From the NCBI GenBank assembly GCA_021234155.1, contig JAJEKV010000018.1:21005252-21069251 (forward strand): 64,000 nucleotides of DNA. Direction: 5' to 3'. The translations under genes and the position numbers were made by a program. The stretch comes from Isoetes taiwanensis (Eukaryota; Streptophyta; Lycopodiopsida; Isoetales; Isoetaceae). The notes below the pieces were generated by a model. That model was not told the DNA's origin and made no database searches. It was given only the letters and a program-made list of their open reading frames with translations. Positions 36,010 through 47,538 of this stretch are shown here, in pieces. Numbering within the stretch: position 1 is the first letter of the stretch; each line of letters begins with the position of its first letter.

Positions 36010-36165
36010 TGTAGCATCTTACATGATGGTGTCGCTTTATTTGCCGCCTTGTCTTCCTTGGCTGTGCAAGGGATTTGGTCCCTAGTTCATATATATTAAT
36101 CTGACCTAGCACCTTACATGATGCAGTGGCTTTATTTGCCGCCTTCCCTTCCCTGACTGTGCATG
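36010..36165. repeat. Tandem duplication at the end of the UTP21 fragment
   Basis: A segment with CTTACATGATG…GCTTTATTTGCCGCCTT…GCTGTGCA at about 36020–36066 is repeated at about 36114–36163 (period about 95 bp). It lies directly beside the last recognisable UTP21 exon, so it may mark the junction where the gene fragment was broken. Confidence 0.7.
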
Positions 36166-37111
36166 TTGGTGGAGCACTATGACCACTTCTGAAACGTAGT
36201 AACCTGCCCTCACCATCGGATAAATCAAATATCCACATCTAAACAGCATTGCATAGGTTAGTAATGTAACATGACCCCAATAAACATGCCTTAATCCCAC
36301 CTTAAGGGAGTTATCTTTTGTATTACTGAGGAGAACAGGCTCATTTGGAAAAAAAATGCAAAGAGGTAATCTCCATATCATGTGCATCTTCTATCATTGT
36401 CTTCAGCTTACGATCTTTTAAGTTCCAGATGCTTATGATTCCAGATGCATCTCCTGCTGCTAAAAGTGGTTGCCCATCTGCCAAATTACATATAAAAGGT
36501 ATAAAAGGCATTGGCAAATCCTACATCATTGTGCTGAAATAAAGTCTTCCTCCCCTCAAGCTATATTCGAATTGCCTTGTTGTCTGAAGAGCGTAATACC
36601 TGTCCTAAAAGAAAGTGCGAGCATGAGGGCCCTCCTGTTTTTGTGTGAGTAAAAGTTACAATCGTTTCATCATATAGAATATTATGAACACGTATTTTCC
36701 CATCCGAACAACCAACAGCAATGACATCCAATGCAGGAGATGAAACACATGTGTGGATTGAAGTATCCCAGCCTTTAAACTCATGAACCTACACTACAAA
36801 TAAGCACCTGAGAAGTCCAGTCACTTGCATATGCCTCAAAAAGTGACTTGTTTTATGTACAGTGATAAATACTAGAATGAAGAAAAGAATAGCATCTACC
36901 TTATCAAGGTAAGTGTCTGGATGAACTATGCATGTTGGTGTAAATGAATTTGAGTGCATCGAGCTAAAGGCTTCACTGACCTCCCTAGAATCTGCATCCC
37001 CATTTGCCATATGCAAAGATGCCCCTGTTGTGTCAACACTTAGGAGATCTTTGGCCGCAACGTGCCAGGAAGAAGTTTTACTTTACTATTATGCGCCTTC
37101 CAGGTAGAAAT
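36166..37111 (-). pseudogene. UTP21: UTP21 (WDR36)-like fragment
   Basis: Four exon remnants in order on the minus strand: 37111–36900 (ISTWKAHNSKVKLLP, frameshift, then LLSVDTTG…FTPTCIVHPDTYLDK), 36788–36600 (VHEFKGWDTSIHTCVSSPAL…VGCSDGKIRVHNI), 36477–36301 (DGQPLLAAGDASGIISIWNL, then a T-run frameshift before NEPVLLS) and 36238–~36166 (MWIFDLSDGEGRLLRF, RSGHSAPPTC). These are consecutive WD repeats from the first propeller of the small-subunit processome protein UTP21/WDR36, needed for 18S rRNA maturation. The exon that should encode the SQEG…LWNIS strand between the first two pieces is missing. The beginning and the C-terminal half are absent. Two frameshifts confirm decay. Confidence 0.8.
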
Positions 37112-38865
37112 CTGCAATGACATAACAGCAGTTCTTTGTTATGTGACTATACTTTAGAAGAGCAAATTCCATGGGTGATTGGTCAGTAAGAAAACTTCTA
37201 GTAACTACACGTTTCCAGTGAGTCAAGACAACTCAAAGAAAGAAAGCAAGAATGTATTAACATCACCCTTAGGGCCTGAGACCAAACAAATACATCAGTT
37301 CTTTATCATCTGAAAGTGTTGGAGAAAATCTCTAATCCGTAAACCAATAGCAAGGCCTATTTGCTATTTTGCAAATAGGCCTTATGGAGATGCATCTTGT
37401 TTGATTATCTTGGAGCTCAAGAAAAAGAACCCAAAGAATTAAGCAGCTGAAAATCCAGAATATATAAGCTTTCATCAACACTTCAATCCAAATATCCCTA
37501 ACAGGGAATGAGTGTTCAATAAACACCAAAAAGAATAAAATACACAATCAAAACATTATAATCCAGTCCGTTGTCTTTGGTCTGTTTTTTAAAAAATAAT
37601 CAAACTCTGGCTAGCACACCACCAGTATAATAAGCTTCAAGCCACATATAAAATTAGGATACAGACTAAGGCCTGTGTTGCTGCAATAGGCTAACCCAGC
37701 ACACTCCATAAAATGACCATTTATTTGCTAGATAGTTAAACATGCCGATATTTTCCCAATAAGACAGACTAACAGACTAACCTCAGCATAACGGACTAAT
37801 CTCAGCAAGTTGACAGGAGGGCAAAATAAATAGAATGGGCTAATGATTTAGGGTTTACCATGTTCCATAGCTAATTTTGATGCTCACCTTCATAGCCACA
37901 GCTAAAAGAAGAGGAAGATAGAAGTGGACAAATATTAGAACAAAATTTACAACAAAATTGACATGTTTTAAAATTTTCTAGGCATCTGATTATTTTCATG
38001 CTAATGGCTAAGAAGCCCCGTAAATTTTAGATACCTCAGGATCTGTGTCCAGTTCAGAAGCATAGACGTATTAGTCAACACCATCCTCAGTTTCTTGTAG
38101 CCGTACACCTATTGTCCATGTGCATTATGTACCTGCAAGCAAACCTTTGGGATGAAAATGAATCCAAATTATGAAGATAACTTTGGCAAGTATTGTCACT
38201 GGATTGAACATCTTACCTTCTTTGTAGTTTGATGCTCGACCTATACCTATGACAAAACCATTCTCTCGGGAAGCATCCTTGTGATAGAAACATTGACATC
38301 AGAGAATTGCAGATATCAAAATATATAAGCCTACTAACAGCATTTCAACAGCTGGATTTGAGCAGGTTATGACTCGGCAACTAAGAGAAAGGAAAATTGT
38401 ATCCATCGCAGATATAGACCTTCAAAACTACTTCAACGCTCGTTGCACCTGCCAAAGCCCTAACCTAGACTATTAACTACCTAGACAAAATCCGTTCCTT
38501 ACCTCTTACCTGGTTGATGAATGGCTAAAATAATCATGCTGCTCTAAGAGGTATGGCGGATTTAATCTAGCAAGAGTTGCCGCTGTGATCACCTAGCTCT
38601 GTGTTCCCGAGCAACAGCAGAGGTCCAATACCTAAAAGTATCTTCCACCGACGAACCCTGAAATCCGCAATCGAGAAATCGAAAATCTCAAAACCCCAAA
38701 ATCATACTATGTTTTTTTTTCCCTTTGATTTTTGGGTTATCGGTTTTTTTTTCCCGGCAGACAAAATTCATTAACCTTAGAAAATCGGCCTCAAGAAAAT
38801 ACCAAAAATGTTTTTGGCCAAACCGGAAAAACCCAAATTAAAAGAGTTGATAAAACAATCACGGC
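37112..38865. other. Intergenic with two exon-like segments on the minus strand
   Basis: No gene can be assembled. On the minus strand, 38278–38214 reads DASRENGFVIGIGRASNYKE with good splice borders, and 38120–38040 reads TIGVRLQETEDGVD, stop, YVYASELDTDPE. Both look protein-like but I do not recognise the family. Confidence 0.4.
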
Positions 38866-38869
38866 ACTC

Positions 38870-40470
38870 ACTTTCTTTGGCGCAGCCGATGAGCCAAGCA
38901 TTCACCCGGTGAGGTATCGGGTCAGCCAGGCTGCCCCTCTCACCAACACTTTTGGCCTCTACATTGACCCGGTTAGAGCCCCGCTTCATCGAGCATGGGG
39001 GATGGCATACGCCTTTTGCACGAGGTCATCCGCCCGACTCATCTATATGGGCGATGTTGACCTTCCGCCCACACCCGAAGCTATGCGGTCTCATCCGGAT
39101 GCCCTAGACACATTCCGCGGGCCTAGCGGACATGCGGCGTGAATCTGGCCAAGACCGTGGTCATTCTCATATCCTCTTCACGCCACCCCCGCCTCCCTGC
39201 ACTCACATATCGGGGGACGGCGTGGAGGTCACACCCGCCTACAAGTACCTAGGGGTGGAGATCCCTCTTCGCTCTGTTGGGAGGCGCCCATCCGCTTATG
39301 CGGGTGACAAAGAAGCTGGACTTTATGCCATGCGCAAGAACGGTGATCACAGGGCAGGAGCTCTATGATTGGGGCCATCAGTCCACATCATTTTGGATTG
39401 CTAGTCGAGGGGTCGAGGTTTGGGGGCCTGGTCGTTTCTTTGGCGACTGGAATGACTTGGGCAGGTGCGAAGGCATTTTGGCCGCGGGCACTTGGGGTGA
39501 AACCTTCCCCTATCTCGGATTCTGCTGCGAGGAAACTAGATCTTTGGATTCTTGCCACTTCCGGGGCTGACCCTTGATAGACACATCGTCTATTTTTCGA
39601 GAAAGTGGTTAATATGGGTGATACTCGGCTCCCACCAAAACTTCTTTGTGGCAATGGGCCCGCAGCCGCTTCGGGAGGCCCTGTTGGAGGGTAAAGGCTT
39701 CAGTGGTTCACCGGATGGGCGTCGGGGAGCACGATCGTCGCAGTGGATACGAGGCCGATCGTGGCCGGCCTGTGGGAATACTGTGGGCGCTTGCTTCCTT
39801 GGCAAGCTCTGGGACCTCGGCGCTCTAGAGCAGGTCAAAGCGGCCCCATTACAAGAGCACATCAACCCGCGTTGGCCGGGCCGCAGCTCTACCTGCGTTC
39901 CCAGCCGCCACCAAAAGCGGAGACTCATTGCCTCCATTCAAGACAGTGCCCACCATCTCCCGTCGAGGCGCAGGCGAGGTGGATTGGGGAGCCCGCCCGG
40001 GGCAGACTCTGTCGCTGATGTCAAACGGTGCCATTGAGGATGAGTCTCACACTTTCCGAGTTGCCTTGGCATTCAGTCAGATCCGGGCCAGAAACATTCC
40101 CTTCGTACGGTCGGACTTGCCCCTACATTTGCTGATGAACACACCGTCAGCTGGGGTCGTACATTCAGGAGGTACTGGATCTGCGAGCCCACCTTTGCCC
40201 CCGCCTGGCTGCTCGCTGATCAGGCACTATGGGTATGGTACATGAGTGTATATATTTGTGTGTTTTTGCATTTCATATATTGGAATAGTTTGTCAGCAGG
40301 CTGATTGCTGCCACGGTCTTTCCCTCGAAAACCCTTCGGGGCAGGGGTTTTTTAATCCGGGTGGTAATCCGCTTGCTGCGCTTTTGTATTGGGTCACATA
40401 GACCGATTGGTCTCCGTGGACGATAAAAATATCTTCCTTCCTTCCTTCCTTCCTTCCTTCCTTCCTTGAA
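38870..40470 (+). mobile_element. RTE-like LINE, 5'-truncated, with (TTCC)n tail
   Basis: Same family as the 17.3- and 54.7-kb copies, more GC-rich than its surroundings. It starts inside the RT domain (VRYRVSQAAPLTNTFGLYID replacing VRQGCPLSP…). The catalytic YADD is changed to YMGD (LIYMGDVDLPP, about 39040), so it cannot polymerise. Frames then break repeatedly: a VNLAKT-type segment near 39145, EVTPAYKYLGVEIPL near 39230, and a C-terminal tail to about 40100. The 3' UTR ends with GGTCTCCGTGGACGATAAAAA (40409–40429), followed by TATC and about seven TTCC units (40434–40466). Antisense frames over 39388–39937 are shadows. Confidence 0.85.
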
Positions 40471-42433
40471 ACTGGAGCAATTTGTTGGTTTTAGTTGAGG
40501 TTGTTGCTGAAGAAATTTGGCATCTTATATGTATCTTTTAGAAGAAATTGGCATTTAAGAACAACATTTCTTTACAAATAACGAAATGCATGTTTTCTTC
40601 TTATCCAGGAGGTTTGTATGGATATAAGTAGTTATATTCCCTCAATTGAATAGATTCTGTTTGAAGTGTATGCTTTTGAGTGACGGTATGCTGATGATAT
40701 GTGAGGAATAGAGGTCTTGCAACTCTAACGTCTGCTTGCATGCTAGGGTCAAATGCCAGCAGATACGTCTGGTTACCTGATTCCAGCACATGTTCAACCA
40801 CAAGAATTTTTTGTAGGTGTACACTATATGCTGAATGCGGGTGGCTTATGCAGGTTTATGTTTAGTATTGGGAATAATGCTACATTATTGTTGTATTGCA
40901 GACATCTTAACTTATAAGAAGTGCTCTGAGGCATGTTTACTAACTGTTTTGAGTTTTTATAGGTTTTTAGGCGAGATGAAAAGAAATTGAACGGAATGAA
41001 AGAAGAGGTTGCTGCCTTGCTGGACATGTAGCAGTGTCTTGGAAGATGCACATTATTGAAGCATATGATTGTTGGCAATGGTAGGCACTATTTTTTCAGC
41101 TCTTTTCCGAAACAATGCATGTCCACAAGTGATGGAACACTGGAAAAGATGTCTCTATAATTCCTAGCAACAGCTCTACCCACCTTTTCCTTTTTGCAAA
41201 TAGCGGATACGATTCACAAGCTATAACCGGTAGGGAAGAAGCCCTTTGATGCATATAATTGGTACACAGATTTTGGTTTCTTCATGATGGAGACTCCATG
41301 GAAACTTTAGATTTCATTTTTGAAGTAAAGAGTGCTGAAGATTGCAGATTGTATCACGAAGTTGGAAAAACAAAATTCATTTCGCAGGGGAAGGATTTGG
41401 CTATGTCTATGGCTATGGTTGGACATGAGCAGATGGGTCCCAATTACTATCAACAGCAGGGTCCTTCATTCAACAAGCCAAGGTAGGATACTCCTTGGGG
41501 ATCTGCCATAGGCATTGTCTCAAAGCTCAAATAGTGGAGCAAGAACATCTGGAAGCAAAACTAAGATGGGCCTTCTGTTTGTATAAGTAATTGTTTGGTT
41601 TGCAAAATGCTTGCAGTTGCTTTGGGGTTTTTTTGATTGAAAAGAAAATTGACCAAGTTATATAATAGGAAAAAGACCAGTGAACTCTGGAATTATTGGT
41701 TTCTTCGTGATATAGCATGCTTATTATGCTTATTAAGCTTGCTTCTCCAAACATTAAAAGATTGCGTAACATTTGTCTCCAACATATTTCCAAATATATG
41801 CCCAATTACTATCCAACATATGTTTGACATATGCCCAAATTATGTTAAAGGCTTGCGCATAACCTTTCTGCTAATAGCCCAACTACTGTCCAATATATGT
41901 TTGACATATGCCCAAATTATGTTAAAGACTTCCGCATAACTTTTTTGCTAACGTTTGTGTTTGAAACATTTTGGTCAACATTATGTTGTAATATTTATAA
42001 CAACATTGTAATTGATTTATAACTGCCCGATATATGTCCAACATTGCTCAACATTTGTTAACATTTTGAACATTCATCCAAGTAACATTTGTCAACATCT
42101 GCTATGTAACATTTGTCAACAACCTTATTGAGTCCAAGGCTTCATATAAAAGTATAGAAACTACCTTCACTTTAAAGTACTCTTAACACTTTAAATGCAA
42201 TTCTATTGACCATGCATTAGATCTGAGATCTTTCATAAAACCCTAAATTGATACCCTGAATTGTACGGACTCCAATATGTCTACACATTGTATTCACACC
42301 ATGCCGTCCATTTTTCCTAGCCATGCGTAGCTAATGCTGGACACTCCATTACCTCCATAGACACGAATAGATTTACGGCCTTTAATTCCACCTACAAATT
42401 CCATAATGTCTATCTATTACACACATCTATGAT
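40471..42433. other. Intergenic with an ~80-bp tandem duplication
   Basis: No recognisable gene. At about 41789–41942 a unit with CAATTACTATCCAACATATG, TTTGACATATGCCCAAATTA and GCATAACCTTT is tandemly duplicated. ACATTTG words recur to about 42120. The left part of this stretch could be the inside of the Helitron-like element that ends at 42464, but no helicase is present. Confidence 0.4.
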
Positions 42434-42464
42434 TAATGCCCGGCATCGCCGGGCACACGTTTCT
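42434..42464 (+). mobile_element. Helitron 3' terminus
   Basis: TGCCCGGCATCGCCGGGCA is a perfect-arm GC hairpin with a three-base loop. It is followed after CACGTTT by CTAG and then T. Hairpin, spacing, CTAG end and the T of the AT target agree with the canonical Helitron 3' terminus. The element would extend to the left. I could not fix its TC 5' end and no RepHel gene was seen, so it would be a non-autonomous copy. Confidence 0.65.
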
Positions 42465-42465
42465 A

Positions 42466-42700
42466 GTGGTATAAATTTATATTGTCTTCCAACTAACTTA
42501 AAGAAATCCAAAGATCAAATGTAAAAAATATTTTAGCAAATAAAAATGTGCCAGGTTGAATACTGACGTGGCCATGATTGTATACAGAAATCTATAGCAT
42601 TCACGGGGTGCCAATATGCTCAAGTATATAATGCGAATCGCGAGCGCCTTCATCTTCAACTCGCGTGTGATTAAATAGCAGGGGTGGCAAGTTGTATTTT
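42466..42700 (+). repeat. Palindrome-led ~230-bp dispersed module, copy 1
   Basis: Starts with GTGGTATAAATTTATATTG and continues with a sequence that aligns to the module following the last palindrome at 48.13 kb. Shared blocks are ATCTATAGCA/GTCTATAGCA, CAAGTATATAA/CAAGTGTATAA, and ACTCGCGTGTGA/ACCTGGCGTGTGA. Direct 26-bp repeats with GTGTACACAGTTTC follow at about 42720–42764. The origin of the module is unknown. Confidence 0.55.
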
Positions 42701-43369
42701 CATGTAGTTGTTGTTCATAGAAACGTGTACACAGTTTCTTCCATAGAAACGTGTACACAGTTTCATACCGGACGATGATGCTCGTTCATCTTCTTCCAAC
42801 TCTGACTTGCAAAGCACTTTTCGACCACCATGTGCGCCGACTTCCTGCACCGGTTCAATTTACTACATCTGAACCCATACAACAACACAAGTTTCCTCCT
42901 CCTATTCAATTTACTCCACCCCCTCTTGTACTTGAACACATGCTTCCTCCTCCTTTGTAGTTTACTCCACCCCTCCTGTACCTGAATGCAGGTTTTCTCC
43001 TTCTATCCAGCTCACTCTATCCCTTCCTCCAATCCAACATTGTCTTCCACCACCAGACTATCTCCGCCAATGCAATTTACTCTTTCCCCTTCCAACTCTG
43101 CACAACTCGTCATCAACCTAGACTGCTTTCTCCTAGAACTATCTCTTTCGACGCAAGATCTTCCAACATCGAACTTTGTAGCATCGGCCTCGACACCTAA
43201 TCCTCTTATGTCGGACGACAAACCATTTCATGTAATTCTCATGTCAGAAGAAGAAACACCTTGTGTATGTAGCATGACAGTCTGTTTGAGTTTAAAGCTC
43301 CTGTTAGTCATAAACTCAAACAAGACTTGCATAAGAAGGCTTGTACATCACAAAGAAGAAAGAAATTAA

Positions 43370-45430
43370 TGGACGAGGGGCACTTGAGAGCAACTCGTAC
43401 AAAGAATTGTTGTCTACAACATTGTTTGCTAAAGATTGACCTGAGAGAATTATGGCTGCTTCATGATAGCTATAGTTCGATGATTTTACTAGAACAAACG
43501 GGCTATTTAGCTTTCAATATTAGGCCAGACAAGGATGACAATGTTCCTTACAAAGTTGGCGAGCACAATGTCTGTCAAGTAGCCTTTAAAATGATTCATG
43601 GTTTAGGCAGCAGAAAATTTCATACATTGAAAAAATGGTTTATCAAGAACCCTGGCATAAACGACTACTGCCACTCGGGAAGTATCTCATGAATGCGTGC
43701 ACTTCGTTATATTTCTTCGATGGAAAGCTTCTTCAAAGAGTTTTGCGAAAAACTTCTTAACAGTCCAATGTATCAATAAGTGATTTCACTAAACGTGAAG
43801 TTTATAACAACTACAAATATGTACTTATTGAGGCTGGTGAATGCATGTGTGCTACTTTTAATCTATTGTGCTGTAGAAAAAAAGAATTTTTGCGAGTAAC
43901 AATTCCTAGCAAGCACCATATATCTGTCTATGCCAAATGCGCTGAACTAAAAGCTCAAAGATAGAATGCAAGGATACGACATACTAAAAGTAAGCTTGCA
44001 AGACCTCTCGTTGCATAGACATTGTTAGGTTCTTTTCCTGAATATGTTTTGTTTCCAGATGCATTAAAAGAGAAGCTCAACAACCACAGAGAACAACAAT
44101 CTCTTGAAAGGAGAAAGTTAAGTAAACACAAGAAGAAGACACTCGAGCATCCATTTAGCTATGTATTAGTTGTCATTGATGGAATGGACCACAAAAAAAC
44201 AACTCTACCACACTCTGTCAATGTGCCCAAGGATACTCCAGAAGAAGATTTTGTACACTTGCATGTTGTTGATGCCATGATTGTCAATGGGAAACTTTCT
44301 TGCAAGACATTTCTGAATGATCCAAATATTCATGCTGATTTTAATCTCACTCTTACAATCTTGCAAAAGATTCTTTCTAGTCTAGAGCATTTGCCGCCAG
44401 TTCTATACCTCCAGCTAGACAACACAATGAGAGAGAATAAGAATAAAGCATTGTTTACTAACTCTGTTGTGCTTGTTGAGAAACAAATCTTCAAGTTGAA
44501 GATTGGTTTTCTTCTTGTTGGGCATACACATGACCAAATTGAGCAAATGTTTAATAGGTTCTCTAAATGTCTTGCTCGAATGAAAGCTCTCAATCTACCA
44601 GCAATGATTGATGTTATCCAAGAATCCTATAATCCATATCTAGAAATCAAGTTGTTGGATGAGACTTATGATTTCAAGGAACTGATTTTTTGGAAAGACC
44701 AATTAGGGCACCGTGGTATTGAACATTTAAGAAATATTACGTTCTCACATCAGATGAAAATCTCACTTAAAGATGGGAAGACCACACTGCAAGACAAGAA
44801 ATTTGCCACATCTTTGCAGTGGCAGCCAACAAAAGGTATTTAGTTCATTTGCACCATTTCCAAAATTAGTTCTATGCTCTCGGCAGAGCAAATGCCTTTA
44901 AAAAGCTTGAAAGAAATCACGAAGAATAAAAAAAAGGGATAACATTTCAACCAAACAAGTCATTGAATTGCATTGAAACGAGCATCATGTCATGCTCTAA
45001 CCATTTTGGGGAAGCAGATAATTATGGTGGCCTCACTTCTTTGCTCAAAAACGTGAGCTGCTATATGCCATATCACAAGGTCGAAGACCTATTGTCTTCA
45101 ACTGACAACTTGTGCCTAGCTAGAGTTGTCATGAAGATGAAGATGATACAAGGGCCATAGACACATAACACAACAAGTTGCCAGGGTTTTTGGATCTGTC
45201 TCTGGGAATAAAAAAGAAATGCGTGTAACTATCCCAGCTAATGATGATGAGATTGGGAAGCCATTATGGTTGGCTAAAGTACTCGAGATAACCCCGAAGG
45301 ATGGAATTCCAGTGCAATTAAAGTGGACTGCATTTAATGGGACTTATAACATGGAGATAGTAAAAGCTGGAGTGGGAAAGAGAGCAAAGACTAAAGCGAA
45401 TATTGGTGCCATATATAGACCATGCTGAAG
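43370..45430 (+). pseudogene. DUF7869 transposase-like gene, degraded
   Basis: The pieces follow the order of large DUF7869 proteins, a DDE-transposase-like family spread across plants, fungi and animals. An N-terminal Cys/helix region comes first (TKNCCLQHCLLKIDLRELW, about 43399; NVCQVAFKMIHGLGSRKFHTL, about 43568–43630), then SISDFTKREVYNNYKYVL (about 43770) and KCAELKAQR. The 273-codon frame 44022–44843 carries the catalytic-like motifs VVIDGMDHKKTTLPH, LQLDNTMRENKNKALF and GFLLVGHTHDQIEQMFNRFS. A chromodomain-like end (KPLWLAKVLEI) is at 45219–45425 and an acidic tail follows to about 45680. At least four stops or frameshifts break it. An L1 fragment begins right after the tail. Terminal inverted repeats were not found. 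Confidence 0.7.
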
Positions 45431-45689
45431 TGAAGGTGCTTGCATATGACCTCGTTCTAACCGCTACCAACAAGTCGCGTGCTGTGACTCAAAAGTTATT
45501 AAGGCCAGCATGTGAATTGGATTAAACACGCAAAAAGCTGCCAAAGATGATGATGACGATTCATTAGTAGACAGTAATGAAGAAGATCATTCAAGTACAT
45601 CCAGTTTGAGAGTGAAGCAGAGTATAGTAACAGCTCTAATGATCCCAGTTTGATCGAGTCAAAAGATGCACCTGATTTAGCTGCAAAAA

Positions 45690-46666
45690 ATGCTTATTCT
45701 GCTCTAATCATTAATGTTGCTCCAACTGATTTCTCCCCTGCCCAAAGAGGAGTCAGGCAAGGCTGCCCACTCGTTCCCTACCTCTTTCTCTGTGTAGCAG
45801 AAATTTTGACCAAACTAGTTTTAGTATTAGAAGCCCTTGGTAGGATCAGAGGTCTCCAAATGCCAGGTTCTGAGGACTTCTTAACTATCCTACAATATGC
45901 AGATGATATCTTCATTATCCTAGAGGTCAAGGATACTTACTTCGCCAGCTACATTCAAGCAGTTCAAGACTTTAGCAAAGCTTCTGGAGTGGTCCTCATT
46001 CTTGACAAATATAATATTCTATAGAAAAACCTAATAGTTCCATTGTCCATGGCATCAAAGTTATTTGCCCCCCATGAAGCAATCACTTAGGCCTCCCACT
46101 TGCCATCAATTTAAATTCTAAGCAAGCTTGGGATCCTATTATCAATAGAATAAAAAAGAAAATTATCTGCCTTAAAAACTCCATCTCTTTTGCAGGAAGA
46201 GTCATCCCTACAAACTCAGTCTTGACCACCATCCATGTCTACTTCTCCCCTGCTCTTATAGCAGACAAGAAGTTCTATAGTCAGCTTGGGACGATCATTA
46301 GAACTTATATCTAGTATGGCATGCACTGGATGAATTGGAATGACATAATGACATAATTCACACAAAGCAAAAAGGTCTACAGGCCCAAGCCCTTGTGGCA
46401 AAATACATCTGAAAGGCCATCCATGGTTCACTCTCTCTTACCATGAAATTCATTAGATATTAGATCCAAAAGAGTAAACCATTTGGCAGTACTACAATCA
46501 ATCATGAATTTTCTAATTCAGCCTACTCTATCTCGTATGTCATAAGAAGTTTGATTAAAGCTTGGAATACTATCTCTATTCACTACATGCATAAGGACTT
46601 GGACTCCAAGTGTGACGAGGTCTCTTTTTTATGGTCTGATCTTTTTGCCAATGGATCAAATGAGAA
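45690..46666 (+). mobile_element. L1-type LINE, RT part (block 1 of a split element)
   Basis: 5'-truncated L1 ORF2. Motifs are AQRGVRQGCPLVPYLFLCVAEIL, trimmed at both sides, LQYADDIFII (intact YADD, 45892–45921) and KASGVVLILDKYN, then frame-broken thumb and linker sequence with AGRVIPTNSVLT (about 46193) and YIWYGMHWMNWNDI (about 46302–46345). The L1 sequence stops at the CTTA target site (46667–46670) of an inserted TIR element and resumes at 48751. The first nucleotides abut the acidic tail of the DUF7869 gene, so the L1 probably inserted into it. Dead copy. Confidence 0.8.
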
Positions 46667-47031
46667 CTTAAACAAGGTTTAAAATGAAACGCACTTATTT
46701 AAGAAGTGCGTTTGAAAGATTCCTTCTAAAAATTTACAAAATTCTAAAATACCCCTAAAAAGGACTCTTTTACTATCTTGTGTCTAAAGATTTATAAACT
46801 GCTCCATGAAAACAGACATTTTAGGAAGACTTAACATTAAGGAGAAGAACAACAAAGAAAAATATCTCATTTTAGAGGGAAAAAGGACCACTACGAAAGC
46901 CAAAGATTTATTATGGGGCAAACTCATATGAAAAAATTAGACGCTTTTGTATCTTATCCCTTAGAACGTTTATATTGGCTGTTATAGAAGACAAAAAATT
47001 TGTTATTTCACAACCATTTTGGCTAAACATC

Positions 47032-47538
47032 CTAATTGACCTTAAAAGACATTGGGAGACAGTTGAACAAACTGCTTGAATGAAAAATTATTGTTTTTGC
47101 ATCATATGGTATTACAAATGATAATACATCCACGAAATCATGCGTTAGTTGAAGTTCCAAACCGGCGATGCCGTATAAATTTATACCGAGGAAACAGAAG
47201 TTGAAGTAGTGAAGCTCTGTGATTACATGGCCTTCTTTGTTGTTCTCGGAGATGTATTCATCATGTCTTTGGGCTTGCACAATACCAATCCACAATATAG
47301 TGATGTTGAGAAGATAGTCAAGCTCCTTGTCAATGTTGAGAGTCTTCAGCACAATTCCATCATCTGTAGCAGTGGGCGTCACTGCACATTTCTCCACAGA
47401 GAAGTATTTGTCTATCTTGCTTTTTTTTTGTCTGTTTGCAAAGAAATAGGTAAACTTTTGAGGGGTTGCTACTCCTCGCACCCCTATGGACAAACTACGT
47501 AGTTTCCTTCTCGTTGAACACATGTGTCTCCATAACAT
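47032..47538 (-). CDS. Unrecognised 168-codon open frame inside the TIR element
   Basis: Open from 47538 to a stop at 47032–47034. It contains a basic start (MCSTRRKLRSLSIGVRG), a lysine-rich stretch (RQKKSKIDKYFSVEKC) and KTLNIDKELDYLLNITILWI, with a hydrophobic patch. No domain is recognised. Codon use is not clearly biased, and a 97-codon frame lies opposite. It may be a chance frame or a remnant of cargo carried by the element. Confidence 0.25.
   Translation of the reverse strand: MLWRHMCSTRRKLRSLSIGVRGVATPQKFTYFFANRQKKSKIDKYFSVEKCAVTPTATDDGIVLKTLNIDKELDYLLNITILWIGIVQAQRHDEYISENNKEGHVITELHYFNFCFLGINLYGIAGLELQLTHDFVDVLSFVIPYDAKTIIFHSSSLFNCLPMSFKVN

Noticed and set aside
39388-40034. Several overlapping open frames in the GC-rich LINE copy, both strands
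   Set aside because: High GC lowers stop frequency; only the + strand pieces match the reverse transcriptase family.
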